A stretch of 64,000 nt of DNA from Symbiodinium natans (lineage: Eukaryota; Sar; Dinophyceae; Suessiales; Symbiodiniaceae): positions 443,001 to 507,000 of the forward strand of contig CAJNDS010002313.1 in NCBI GenBank assembly GCA_905221605.1, given 5' to 3'. Made by a program: the position numbers and the translations under genes. Numbering within the stretch: the first letter of the stretch is position 1; each line of letters begins with the position of its first letter. The notes under the pieces were generated by a model, which searched no databases, was not told where the DNA came from, and saw only the letters and a list, made by a program, of their open reading frames with translations. Positions 10,798 through 19,982 of the stretch are shown here, one piece after another.

Positions 10798-11495
10798 CTG
10801 AGCCCTGAACCCTAAACCCACAGCCAAAAGAACCCGGCAAAGCCCTAACCCCGACCAGGCAGTCCAGGAAGCTTCCGCCGGAGCCTCGGGAGCGCGCTGT
10901 GGGTAGAGGGGCGAGGGGGTGGGCACTTGCACACAGAGCACTCCAGGAGGTTGCACGAGCCAAAATTGTGGGCCCTTTGGTACGAGTACCCTGAAACTAC
11001 GAGTGACTGCGCGGAGGACTAGAGCAGAGCCAGTGAAAGAGCGCATGACTTAGATGATCTGAATCAATCCCCCAACTCAGCTTGACTTCGTTGTGATTCG
11101 GGCTTGAGGCTTTCGGCTCGAAGAGACAGGTCATAGAAAGGCACTATGGGAAAATGACGCCGAGCATCGCGAACGTAGTGGTTTCTGCTGGGATCCAGCT
11201 GCAAGCCTGAAAAATCGCTGCTTTGCCATGGTTGCCTGCAAGCTCTACTTGCAACACCCAGGTCAGACCTTACACTTGTAGATCCGAACGCCTGAGCCCT
11301 AACATCTTCACGGCTGGCACCCCACGAAACACTGAAACCTGAGCCCGATAAGCACGCCTGATATATCAGGCATCAGCGACACAGCTTTCGGATGCAGGAT
11401 CCTGTCTGGCATGATGGGGGGCTCATAGGAGTTCAGGGTTTGGGGGGGGGGGGAGGGGTTGGGCTTCTCGCATCTATGGCTGCAAGGTTGCCGGC

Positions 11496-11768
11496 GTGGA
11501 TGCAGAGGCCGCCACAGCTCTTGCCGGAGTCCTTCCATTTCCTTGTGGGATGGCTTATCAGGTTGTGAGATGTGGGGGCGATGTGGTTCCTGGTTTGTAT
11601 AACCCTCCATCGAGGCTTTTAAATCCCTTCGAATCGGTTTGGGGTGCAAGAGTCCCTTTGCTTCGCAGAAAAATGGGCTTGATCTTGGACTCTGGCCAGG
11701 GATTGGCGGCAGTTCAAGTAGCGCTGCAAGAGCCCGGATCCAAGCTGCGGACTTTCAGGGTCTATTGA
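11496..11768 (+). CDS. Candidate ORF, about 90 codons
   Basis: Open from 11496 to a TGA at 11766-11768. Segments include AATALAGVLPFPCGMAYQVV and GLILDSGQGLAAVQVALQEP, with a hydrophobic and glycine-rich composition. No ATG near the start, so it would be an internal or terminal exon. The family is not recognised. Confidence 0.3.
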   Translation: MDAEAATALAGVLPFPCGMAYQVVRCGGDVVPGLYNPPSRLLNPFESVWGARVPLLRRKMGLILDSGQGLAAVQVALQEPGSKLRTFRVY

Positions 11769-12370
11769 GAGCCCCCTCGCAGCGTAGGGTTTAGGTGTTA
11801 GGGTTAAGTTTAGGTGACTCAAAAGCCCCTTGCAAAAAGGGCTAAGCTTGGGGTTGAGGGAAGCATTGTCGATCGGAGGCCTTTACCAGCTGACTTGAGG
11901 AGTCTGGGTTCCCAAAAAGGGGATGCATTGCAGACGGGATTGTGCGAAGAAGGGTGTTCCTTGTCCGTATGCAGGTGACTTTTCAAGTCTCAAAGTGCTG
12001 AGTTTTATTCTTTCTGGCTCCAAACAGAAAACTTTGACTAACAATAACCACCGCGACTAAGGCCCTCAGTTCTCAATTCCCATAGAAGTAGTGATAGTAC
12101 AACAATAGTCAGAGACAGAAATAGAGAGAAAGACACAACACAAGTCTCTCAGTATATACATACATGGGTATGTATCTTCATCAGTGTATCTGCTGAATAG
12201 CAAGTGATATATTGATAATAAAAATAACTATTTTTACTTATTACCACTATTATTTTTATAATAATAATTAATATCACGGCGGCCAAGGCTTCAAGCGCCA
12301 GGGTCCATCGGCACGCTGCAGGAGCGGCAGAAGGCCGGCGAAAGGTTCGGTGATTGAAACATTAGCATTT
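11769..12370. other. AT-rich spacer
   Basis: 12050-12270 is clearly AT-rich, with ATAATAATTAATAT-like sequence and no coding frame. It resembles degraded non-coding DNA between the GC-rich segments. Confidence 0.5.
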
Positions 12371-12435
12371 GGGGTTTAGGGTTTAGGGTTTATAGGGTTT
12401 AGGGATTAGGGTTTAGGGTTTATAGGGTTTAGGGA
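12371..12435 (+). repeat. TTTAGGG array with TTTATAGGG variants
   Basis: About eight units. This is the last telomeric array before a 14-kb interval (12436-26676) that has none. Confidence 0.9.
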
Positions 12436-12665
12436 TGCATGGGCCTTGTGCCGTATCGGGGTTAGGGGTTTCGGTCTCAACGTTCAGAGGGTTTCAGAGT
12501 GCGAGCCACGGAAATCGGGCTTGAGGCGTGCGGCTTGTGCGCTTGCGGGAGCGAGCTCGGGCTTCCCGACGCACTGGGACCACCAAGCCTCAAGACCCAT
12601 TTAAGTGGAGCTCTACAGCGCAAGAAGAAAGGTTTTCCCCCCCAAGCATGTGAGTGTCGTTTCAG

Positions 12666-13134
12666 GCTGCCGCGAAGATGGAGGTTGTTGCCAGGGACGG
12701 CACCGAGGCCCTTCGAAGCCTCTTGCAGTCTTTACTTGAGATGTTTTCCCTTGTTCTAACAGTCCTGAATAGGGATTATGGTACCCCCTATCCCTATGAA
12801 GGACTGTTCATATAGGGGGGAACATCCCAAGTCGTTACGACTGCAAGTCGACGACCCCAAGGGTTCAACATGCCTAAAGTGTGGGAGCCTCCTTCTGCGG
12901 CGTCGGTGAAGACCCCCAGGCAGAGATCCAGGAAGCGATCCTGGAAGCTGCTGCGGCCTTAAGACCTTTCTGTGGGCAGAATGGAGGATGTCGGTCTATG
13001 GGGCCCCAGGGTTGTGCCTCTCCTTCCCCAAAAACTCCTGCCTCCCCCGACAGATTGACGTCGGCCTCGAAGACGGCTTTGTCGTGGCGGAGACGGCGCT
13101 CGCCAAACGGCGCGCCTGCCCACGTCATCTCTAG
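12666..13134 (+). CDS. Candidate multi-exon gene piece upstream of the retroelement
   Basis: Three coding-like segments lie in order. Segment 1 starts at 12666 after an acceptor CGTTTCAG (AAAKMEVVARDGTEALRSLL). Segment 2 starts near 12920 after GACCCCCAG (AEIQEAILEAAAALRPFC). Segment 3 starts at 13054 after CCCCGACAG (IDVGLEDGFVVAETALAKRR) and ends in TAG at 13132-13134. A MITE (12736-12830) lies between segments 1 and 2. I could not fix compatible donors, so the boundaries are open. The function is unknown. Confidence 0.35.
12736..12830. mobile_element. MITE-like element, family A (TTGGGATGTTCCCC termini)
   Basis: About 95 bp with long imperfect terminal inverted repeats: left TTGAGATGTTTTCCC...AACAGTCCTGAATAGGGA, right arm its inverse ending in GGGGAACATCCCAA. 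The same termini and the internal AACAGTCCT core recur at 28029-28129, 47187-47249 and 58132-58172. No ORF. Confidence 0.8.
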
Positions 13135-13498
13135 TTGGAAAGGGTCGCCTTGTGGCTAAGTGTCAGTCCTGCTTTCCTCACGGCTACGGGTACAAACCAA
13201 CCCAAAACCATGATCCAATGCCTCCAGCGCTGGGCGTAGTTCAGGCGCGCTGAGCGGCATGCCGTCATGGATGCTCTGGCCATCGCCTCGGATAGATTTC
13301 GCAGGATGCCGGTATCTTCGATGTTGAGGTACGGTGCGTTCCTGGGGCTTCAACAAGGACGAGTTTTATCATTTCAACCCCTATGTTTCAGGTTCGGTTG
13401 TTTCGATCACCAAAGCTTTGGCCATTAGCGAGGTGTCGCAAGCCGTTTGTGTTAATTGCTGAGGTGGCCGCGATGGAGGCGGGCTGTCGATTGCATTG

Positions 13499-13500
<2 letters not shown>

Positions 13501-13552
<52 letters not shown>
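13501..13552 (+). repeat. (GA)n microsatellite
   Basis: About 25 GA units immediately in front of the spliced-leader relict. Confidence 0.97.
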
Positions 13553-13556
<4 letters not shown>

Positions 13557-13573
13557 AGCCATTTTGGCTCAAG
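13552..13573 (+). other. Relict dinoflagellate spliced-leader sequence (dinoSL)
   Basis: The DNA reads AC then T then G followed by TAGCCATTTTGGCTCAAG. The known 22-nt dinoflagellate leader (DCCGTAGCC...) differs at one position only, the second C being T here. No SL RNA gene context (downstream donor, Sm site, tandem copies) is visible, so this is a genomic copy of a leader already joined to an mRNA. It shows that a trans-spliced transcript was reverse transcribed into the genome. Confidence 0.85.
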
Positions 13574-13978
13574 CCGCGAGTGCTCAAGGGGCAGCCCGTG
13601 GCCGAGCCTCTCAACCTGAGATAAAAGAGGGAGGGGAGAAGGGGAAGAGAGAGAAAGGGGCCGCCGTGAGAGAGGGGACAACTGCCCCCGCCCCTGCGAC
13701 CGCGCAGCCATACACCGTCCAGGGCAAGTTTGGACACCCTTCGCGTCTTCTTCGTGAGAGTCCTGCCGGGCGAGACAGTCGAGGACGGACCAGGAGGGGA
13801 ACCGCGCTGGCCTTGACCCACGGCTACCAGAGGCGAGAGGGGGAGCCTGACACCAACTTTGTCACCGATATCGGCGGCACTACAGGAGGGTTACTTGCCG
13901 GGCACGCTGTGCCACTACCTGAGTCTCGCCAGGGACAACTAGCACGTCGAGTCCGTGATAGTGGCAGGGACATCAAGA

Positions 13979-14932
13979 ATGCACTCTTCCTTGGTGGGAG
14001 AAAATACCTCCCCAGCAGGGGGAAAGAGGAAAGCGGAAGATGAGATGAGCTTGTCGGCCTTGGACACAGTGGCGCTGATCAAGGAAACCATTAAAGGAGA
14101 GCTCCGGGTGGTGTCTGAAGTCAAGACAGCGGTGGAGCAGGTCAAACAACGTATCGAAAGTGTGGAGCTCGAAGTCACGAAGCAAGTGGGGGGTACCATG
14201 CAACTCCTCACGCAGCTGCACGACAAACAGGATGTGCAAAGCGGGCATATTGCGGGGCTCCGTGAGGACCACGAGAACCTGGTGATGAGGATGGAACTCC
14301 TAGAGGGGAAAATGGCCACCTTTTCCCCCGCGGGGTCCACGGCGAGTACAGAACAGGACAAAAAGCCCGCGATAATCCTGGGAGGCTGGGCAGAAGACCA
14401 ACAAGCGGGGGAAACACTGGATAAGGCGAAGGACATGGTCAGGCAGCTCAGGCTCAACTTGGACATGGATGAAGCCTTCGTGCCGGGAGTCCGCAGAGGA
14501 TATGTCATCATCCCGTACGGCCCTCGGGGCGGGGAAACCCCAGAACAGCTCCGGGGAAGAATCCGGGACAGCATCCTCAAAGTCAAGGACGCAACGGTCA
14601 AGTTGGGGACAAGGGACAACGGAGACCCACAGTACCTATGGCTCAGCATCTCGCAGACGCCGGAGCGCAGGCGACGAGTGGCATTTGCAGGGAAGGTGAA
14701 GCGACTTATCCTGGAGAAAGGCGGCCATAAGAAGGACCTCGAAGTGGAATGGCAGTCGGGAACTGTTTGGTACTCGGACAAGAGGGTGGCATCAGCCATG
14801 TCGCTCAAGCCGACGGGGGCAGACGAACACAAGTCGGGCTGGGTGATGCTGCGCACCCTGTGCCACCAACTGGCCATTCCGGAGAACAATATGAGGGAAC
14901 GCTGGGAAGAACTCAGCGCTACGCTCCGATGA
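13979..14932 (+). CDS. LINE ORF1: coiled-coil and RRM-like nucleic-acid chaperone type
   Basis: 317 codons from the first ATG; an upstream in-frame stop TAG is at 13940-13942. Order of parts: a basic nuclear-signal-like GGKRKAEDE near residues 13-21, a long coiled coil at about 25-115 (KETIKGELRVVSEVKTAVEQ and following heptads), an RRM-like region starting AIILGGWAEDQQAG near 130 with a strand GYVIIPYG, and a basic C-terminal half. This is the layout of L1-type ORF1 proteins, which bind element RNA. The TGA stop at 14930-14932 is the only stop between this frame and ORF2. Confidence 0.65.
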   Translation: MHSSLVGENTSPAGGKRKAEDEMSLSALDTVALIKETIKGELRVVSEVKTAVEQVKQRIESVELEVTKQVGGTMQLLTQLHDKQDVQSGHIAGLREDHENLVMRMELLEGKMATFSPAGSTASTEQDKKPAIILGGWAEDQQAGETLDKAKDMVRQLRLNLDMDEAFVPGVRRGYVIIPYGPRGGETPEQLRGRIRDSILKVKDATVKLGTRDNGDPQYLWLSISQTPERRRRVAFAGKVKRLILEKGGHKKDLEVEWQSGTVWYSDKRVASAMSLKPTGADEHKSGWVMLRTLCHQLAIPENNMRERWEELSATLR

Positions 14933-15025
14933 GAGACAGAGGAGGAGGGAGAGCAGTTTCACCACCACCACCACCCTGCCCAAGGCAAGGGGGAACCGTC
15001 AAGCAAGCCCGAGCAGGCCTTGCTG

Positions 15026-17840
15026 ATGACATGGAATGTGGGAGGACTGTCGCCACCTAAGGTGGCGGGGGTACTCAAAGCTGTTGCACACAGTACTGGT
15101 ACAGACCTCAACGAGATGTACAACCTTTGCATTGTTTTCCTCCAGGAAATCACCGTGGGGGAAGACGAAATCCAACACAGGGAAGAAGATGGATGGCACA
15201 TTATCAGCGGCAAAACAGCAGGGGAATGGAGAGGACGTGGGATTGCATATCGCCAAAATATGGGCGTGCATAGTGCCACGAAAGTTCGCAAAGGGTGCCT
15301 GAGCACGACACTGAGTACCCAAGATGGGAAACTCAAGGTGGGCCTGGCTTCTATTCATGTTCCACATCACGCAACAATAGCTGAAACAGAGGTATTGCTG
15401 GCCGACATTGATCTCGGGACGACAAAGCTAGTGCTGGGGATGGACGCAAATGAAACCTTTGACCAGTCGGCCAGAGGGGAAACCGCCAGAACAGGCAGGG
15501 GAGAGTGTTTGCTGCAATGGCTGGCAAACTTGGGAGTGGACTATCTAGCCGCCAGGGGCATGCAAGGGGCGGGGCGAGGGAGAGTAGTGCCCGCAAGAGA
15601 CATCGCAGCATCAGACCATGAACCGGTAGTGGCCCAAATACCGTGGAGGGGGATGAAGAGCCAAGCCCGAGAAACCTTCGGGCCCAGAAAGCTCAAGCAG
15701 GCGGACAAGGTGGAAGAAGCTCTCCGCTCCACTCCGGCGGGGGACTTGGAAAGAGCAATTGCAGAGAAGGCAGAAGAGATCACGGTGCCGGGCCGAGCCT
15801 GCATACATTTCAGGGAAAGCCAAGACCTCAAGCACAAGAGGCGACGAGCTATGGACATGCCGCCAGGGCAGGACCGGCGCCATGCGTGGAAACAAATTGC
15901 CAAGCAAAGGAAAAAGGAACACAGACAATGGCAGGAGGAAATGTGCTGTGAGGCAGCCAAAGGCAATTGGTTAGCGGCAAAATCACTGCAACACCAACCT
16001 CAAGCCAAGAAATGGGAGCACGGCCTCCTTGATGACCCAAACTGGCGAGACAAACTGCAAGCGCACTTCGAGGGAATTTTCTGCAAAGGAGACCAGGCCC
16101 GGGTAGACCGCGAAATAGAGGAGATTAGAGGACGTCTGGCACGCAAGTGCAAGGAGACACGGTGGGTGGCCTTCCGAAAGGAAGAATTAATAGCAGCCTC
16201 GGCAGCGTGGTGCAAAGGGAAAAGTACAGGACCAGACGGCATCAGCCACGAAGCACTGCTTAGCATGATGAGCAGCCCCCAGTGGGAAGCCGCCATAATT
16301 TGGTCTCTCAATGACTACCTGTACAAGGCCTACGTCCCGCCTAATACAGGAGAAGGAGCCACCATCCTCTTGCCAAAAGTCCCGTTGCCACTCGCATGGG
16401 GAGAAACGAGACCAATCACCCTCAGCTCGTCTATGTTGAAGTGGTTGTCACAGCTGCTCCTCCAGAGGGTCGGAGATGGATTGGACACCGACATCCCATA
16501 CCAGTGGGCGAGAAAAGGACGCCAGGCAACGGAACTACTCTTCCTAATAAGAAGAATCGTACAGATGACCAAAGATTGGGGCTTGGAAATGTGGATAGCC
16601 AAGATTGATGTCAAAAAGGCCTTCGATTCAGTCTGGCAAGAATCGCTCGCCAGATTGGTTGAAAGAAGAGTGGAGAACCAATGCAACCAACCGTGGGAAG
16701 CAAGAGCCTGGCTGGCGCTGCTACAAGCACGGGAGCTCCATGTCCACACGGACGGGGGGAAGCACACTATAAAGCAAACCAATGGAGTGCGACAAGGCTC
16801 GCCGGACAGCCCCAAACTTTTCTCGGCCCTGGTGGGAGAAGCCCTGAACGAAGCCTTCGAGCAGGCTGCCGATGATGAACAGCCGGAAGAATGCCAACCT
16901 ATCCCGCATCCGGGGGCATCCTTCATGGACGATACGTACCTGTGGGCACAGAGTCCCGACCAGCTACAGCGCTACCTCCGGGCCACAGAAGAGACTCTCA
17001 AAAAAGATGGTCTGGAAATCAACACCAAAACGGTGATCCTCTGCTCGAAACCCACGGACAAGAAGTTCCACATCGGGGGTGGAGACATCCAAGCAAAAGG
17101 CCCAGAAGCCTATATGAGAGTTCTGGGAGCACCCGTGGGCTTTGAAATAGGACCCGCAGCGCTAGCAGCGGAAATGGCTAATCGAGCCAGACGGGCCTTC
17201 TACAGCCGCCGGAAAATACTGGTCGCGAAGGGGCCCGTCAAAGTCAAACTGCAGCTGCACAACAGTTACGTGCGGGGCGCAGCGCTGTGGGGGTGCCAAG
17301 CTTGGCCCGCCCATCGCACTGTGCTCATGGCGTGCAATTCCACGCAGTTGCATCAGGTGAGACTGATGCTCAATATCCACCGGGCCCCCGGGGAAGCCTG
17401 GGTAGAGGAACAGCAGGTCATTGCGCGCAGCAAGAATACAGCTCCACCAGAACGGAATCCCAAGATGGAGCACTCACGCTCTCCAGCTTATCTGGGGAAT
17501 GATAGGCCATCTCTCCAGAGGAGGAGGAGTGGGAGGAGACATCCTAGAATGGAGGGGGTTGGAATGGTGGAGAAGCCAACAAAGGCGCAAAGGAGGCGCC
17601 AGACATGCAGGGCGCTTCAACCCCCAGATGGACATCGAAAGAGCGGTGGAAAGCATTGCCGGCACGAACTGGAGAGCAGTGGCTGATGACAGAGAGCGAT
17701 GGAGCGGACTCCTGGGGAATTTCATCGCCAAGTTCGACCCGCCCTGGGCGTCAGGGAAGCAACAAAAGCTCCAAAACCTCTCGCCCAATGCCTGCGGGGG
17801 ATGCCGGGAAGCACAACAACCAGCCATCAAGGATGCCTAA
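15026..17840 (+). CDS. LINE ORF2: AP-type endonuclease plus reverse transcriptase, frameshifted near the end
   Basis: The frame is already open before 15026; the first ATG starts MTWNVGG, the Asn motif of the endonuclease. FLQE (about residue 40), LGMDANE (about 138-144) and SDHEP (196-200) are further endonuclease motifs. Reverse-transcriptase motifs: GKSTGPDGIS, KIDVKKAFDSV (Asp 528), NGVRQGSPDS and FMDDTYLW (Asp 635-636). Residues look intact. Near 17405-17430 the coding sense moves to another frame: the C-terminal part with ILEWRGLEWWRSQQ and RHAGRFNPQ lies in frame +3 up to TAA at 17838-17840, while the original frame ends at 17686. This copy therefore has a frame disruption and is probably not fully active. 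Confidence 0.85.
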
Positions 17841-18203
17841 GAACAATTCCTTTGGAAGTGCAAAGGAGAAACATACACTGCGTGCTGAATGAAGGAGGAT
17901 CCTCCTGACAATCACGTGGGAAACCGCTTTCCGAGCGCAACCGAGGAAATCGATGCTGTTTACCAGCTGGAAGTCCCGCAGATCTACCATGGGGAACGCC
18001 AGTAAAGTGAGGATGGGGAAGCACTGCGTTTGTTTTCACCTGAGACCTTGCGTTTAGTGGTTTTTGTATAAGACAACCTGACGGCCGTCAATGCAAGTCC
18101 GAGGTACCAAGACAGCCGCATGTTCGACCGTGCAGCGCTTCAAGCAAGAACGTACACAGCAGTAGAGTAGCAGAGCAACTTCAACGGTAGCAGAGTCCCC
18201 GCA
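17841..18203 (+). other. Inter-ORF region of the retroelement
   Basis: No coding frame. It lacks an obvious A-rich tail after ORF2, which argues against the element ending here. The sequence just before 18204 is rich in AGCAG motifs. Confidence 0.4.
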
Positions 18204-19982
18204 ATGCTTGCGATGGCCCCGGGAGCGCATTCGAGAGGAAGGTGGACTTTCAGGCAGCTGTTGGCGGGGAGCGCGGTCTACCTCTACCTCCACCTCATGA
18301 CCGGGAAGGGCAGCCACGTCGCGGCCGCTTACGCCCACGTCCTCCGCAATCCAGAGGGCCTGAAGAAGCAACGCCGAGCCGGGAACAAGGACCGCGAAGA
18401 AAACACCCTCGCTGGCTCGAAAGACGGGGAAGAACACCTCACGGGGGAGGCCTTCGTCAACCTCGCCGGCTTCGCCGACACCACCGACACCGCCGACATC
18501 AACAACCTCCTCGACTACGTCGCCGACTACCAAGACAGCCCGAGGAGCCCAGGGGGAAGAAGCACAAGCCACAGGAACGACGAAAAAGGTGGAAAGAAAC
18601 AGAAGCCAGATGGGAAGAACACCTACCCCACGGAGAAGACCTTCGCCAACCTCGCCGACCTCGCCGACACCACCGACAACACCGGCATTAACAACCTCCT
18701 CGACCATGGCACCGACTACGACAGCGAGTACCAAGACAGTTCGAGGAGCCCAGAGGAAAAAGCCACAGGCCACCAGAACGACACAAAAGGTGGAAAGAAG
18801 AGACAAGATGGGAAGCACACCTACCTCAAGAAGAACGACAGCGCCGAAGTCAACCCTGGTCAGAGCCCAGGGAAACCGCAGCGAGCTCAAAATGGAGGTC
18901 GCTCTGGGAACGACATCGAGGACAAGGACCAGGGGGAGAACTTTGACATCCACGCCGACCTCACCGACGCCGCCAACCTCGCTGGCGTCACCGAGGACAT
19001 CCAGGACGCCAACTACGAGTACGACAAAACAGGGGGGACAAAACAGGAACAAGACAAGAAGGACAACCGCATCGGGGAGGCCACCTCCCACGACATCCTC
19101 ACAGGAGACAAACCAGACAGGAACGACCACGGCGAAGTCCACCCGGGCCAAGAGGATCCAGGGGAACCACCGAAAGCACGAACTGAGGGCCGCGCTGTGA
19201 CGGACATCAAGGACCCAAACAACGAGGAGGACGACCTTGACATCCACATCGACCTCGCCGACACCGTCAACCTCGTGGACATCGTCAACGGCATCCAACA
19301 TCACAACCAGACAGATAAGGCAAGCCAGAGAGGAGGAGCCGGAGACCTTCGAGAAAGCACAGACGACGACGACGACCTCAGCGTGCACTACCAGAAAGAG
19401 GACCAAGAAGAAGGGGAAGTGACGAGTATGGCCCAACGGCCAAGAAAGCCGGAGGCAGAAGAGCGACCGAACCAGTCGTCAGGCCCGCCCAATCGCCCGG
19501 CGGGAACGCAAAGCAACACAGCAACGCGATTGGGGCTGCCTACTTGGGTGGTGCAGGCGCTGGCAGAGGGGCAGCAGATGCAAGGACCGACCCAACCACA
19601 AGCAGTGCAATCAGTACAAGACCAGACGTCAGCAACAGCTGACACCGCGACGTCACCGTCATACGCGCCATATGCACAAGAAGTACCACAGCATCAAGTA
19701 CCACCACGAGGGAACCAAGTGAGCTCCTTGCCCAACCGGTGGACGAGAACTCGACCAAGTGGACCCGGGCCGCAGTCGGGGCAAGGCATCGAGAGAGCGG
19801 ACCTCACGACAATCCCGGGGACAAACATACAAGGGGTGTTTGGCGTCCTGGTCAACCAGCTGCCGTTACAAGATTACCGCTACGTCATCTACCTGCTCTA
19901 CGCAGCACGGCAATCCAACAAGAGCAACAACAACCGACGCACCAGGAACCACCCCAAGATGAAGGGGGAAATGATTGGCTAG
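18204..19982 (+). CDS. Large unrecognised ORF with acidic tandem repeats (retroelement ORF3)
   Basis: 592 codons from a real ATG. Residues about 16-48 form a hydrophobic segment (RQLLAGSAVYLYLHLMTG) like a signal anchor. The body holds at least four imperfect repeats of about 70-100 residues built on a core like VNLAGFADTTDTADINNLL, ANLADLADTTDNTGINNLL, then diverged versions near 19000 and 19250, separated by Lys/Gly/Asp-rich linkers. The C-terminus has a hydrophobic stretch (NQLPLQDYRYVIYLLYAA). The last 244 nt overlap the next ORF in the -1 frame. No known domain is recognised. It shares GC-rich, intron-free style with ORF1/ORF2. Confidence 0.6.
   Translation: MLAMAPGAHSRGRWTFRQLLAGSAVYLYLHLMTGKGSHVAAAYAHVLRNPEGLKKQRRAGNKDREENTLAGSKDGEEHLTGEAFVNLAGFADTTDTADINNLLDYVADYQDSPRSPGGRSTSHRNDEKGGKKQKPDGKNTYPTEKTFANLADLADTTDNTGINNLLDHGTDYDSEYQDSSRSPEEKATGHQNDTKGGKKRQDGKHTYLKKNDSAEVNPGQSPGKPQRAQNGGRSGNDIEDKDQGENFDIHADLTDAANLAGVTEDIQDANYEYDKTGGTKQEQDKKDNRIGEATSHDILTGDKPDRNDHGEVHPGQEDPGEPPKARTEGRAVTDIKDPNNEEDDLDIHIDLADTVNLVDIVNGIQHHNQTDKASQRGGAGDLRESTDDDDDLSVHYQKEDQEEGEVTSMAQRPRKPEAEERPNQSSGPPNRPAGTQSNTATRLGLPTWVVQALAEGQQMQGPTQPQAVQSVQDQTSATADTATSPSYAPYAQEVPQHQVPPRGNQVSSLPNRWTRTRPSGPGPQSGQGIERADLTTIPGTNIQGVFGVLVNQLPLQDYRYVIYLLYAARQSNKSNNNRRTRNHPKMKGEMIG

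Noticed and set aside
13456-14043. Plus-strand ORF of 195 codons overlapping the ORF1 start
   Set aside because: Much of it is Arg-Glu repeat from the (GA)n tract and it overlaps ORF1 in another frame; it looks like leader sequence.
18054-19436. Minus-strand ORF of 460 codons, hydrophobic and Val-rich
   Set aside because: It is antisense to the plus ORF at 18204; GAC-rich Asp codons read backwards as GTC valine. The same applies to the minus ORFs under 19.7-23.9 kb.
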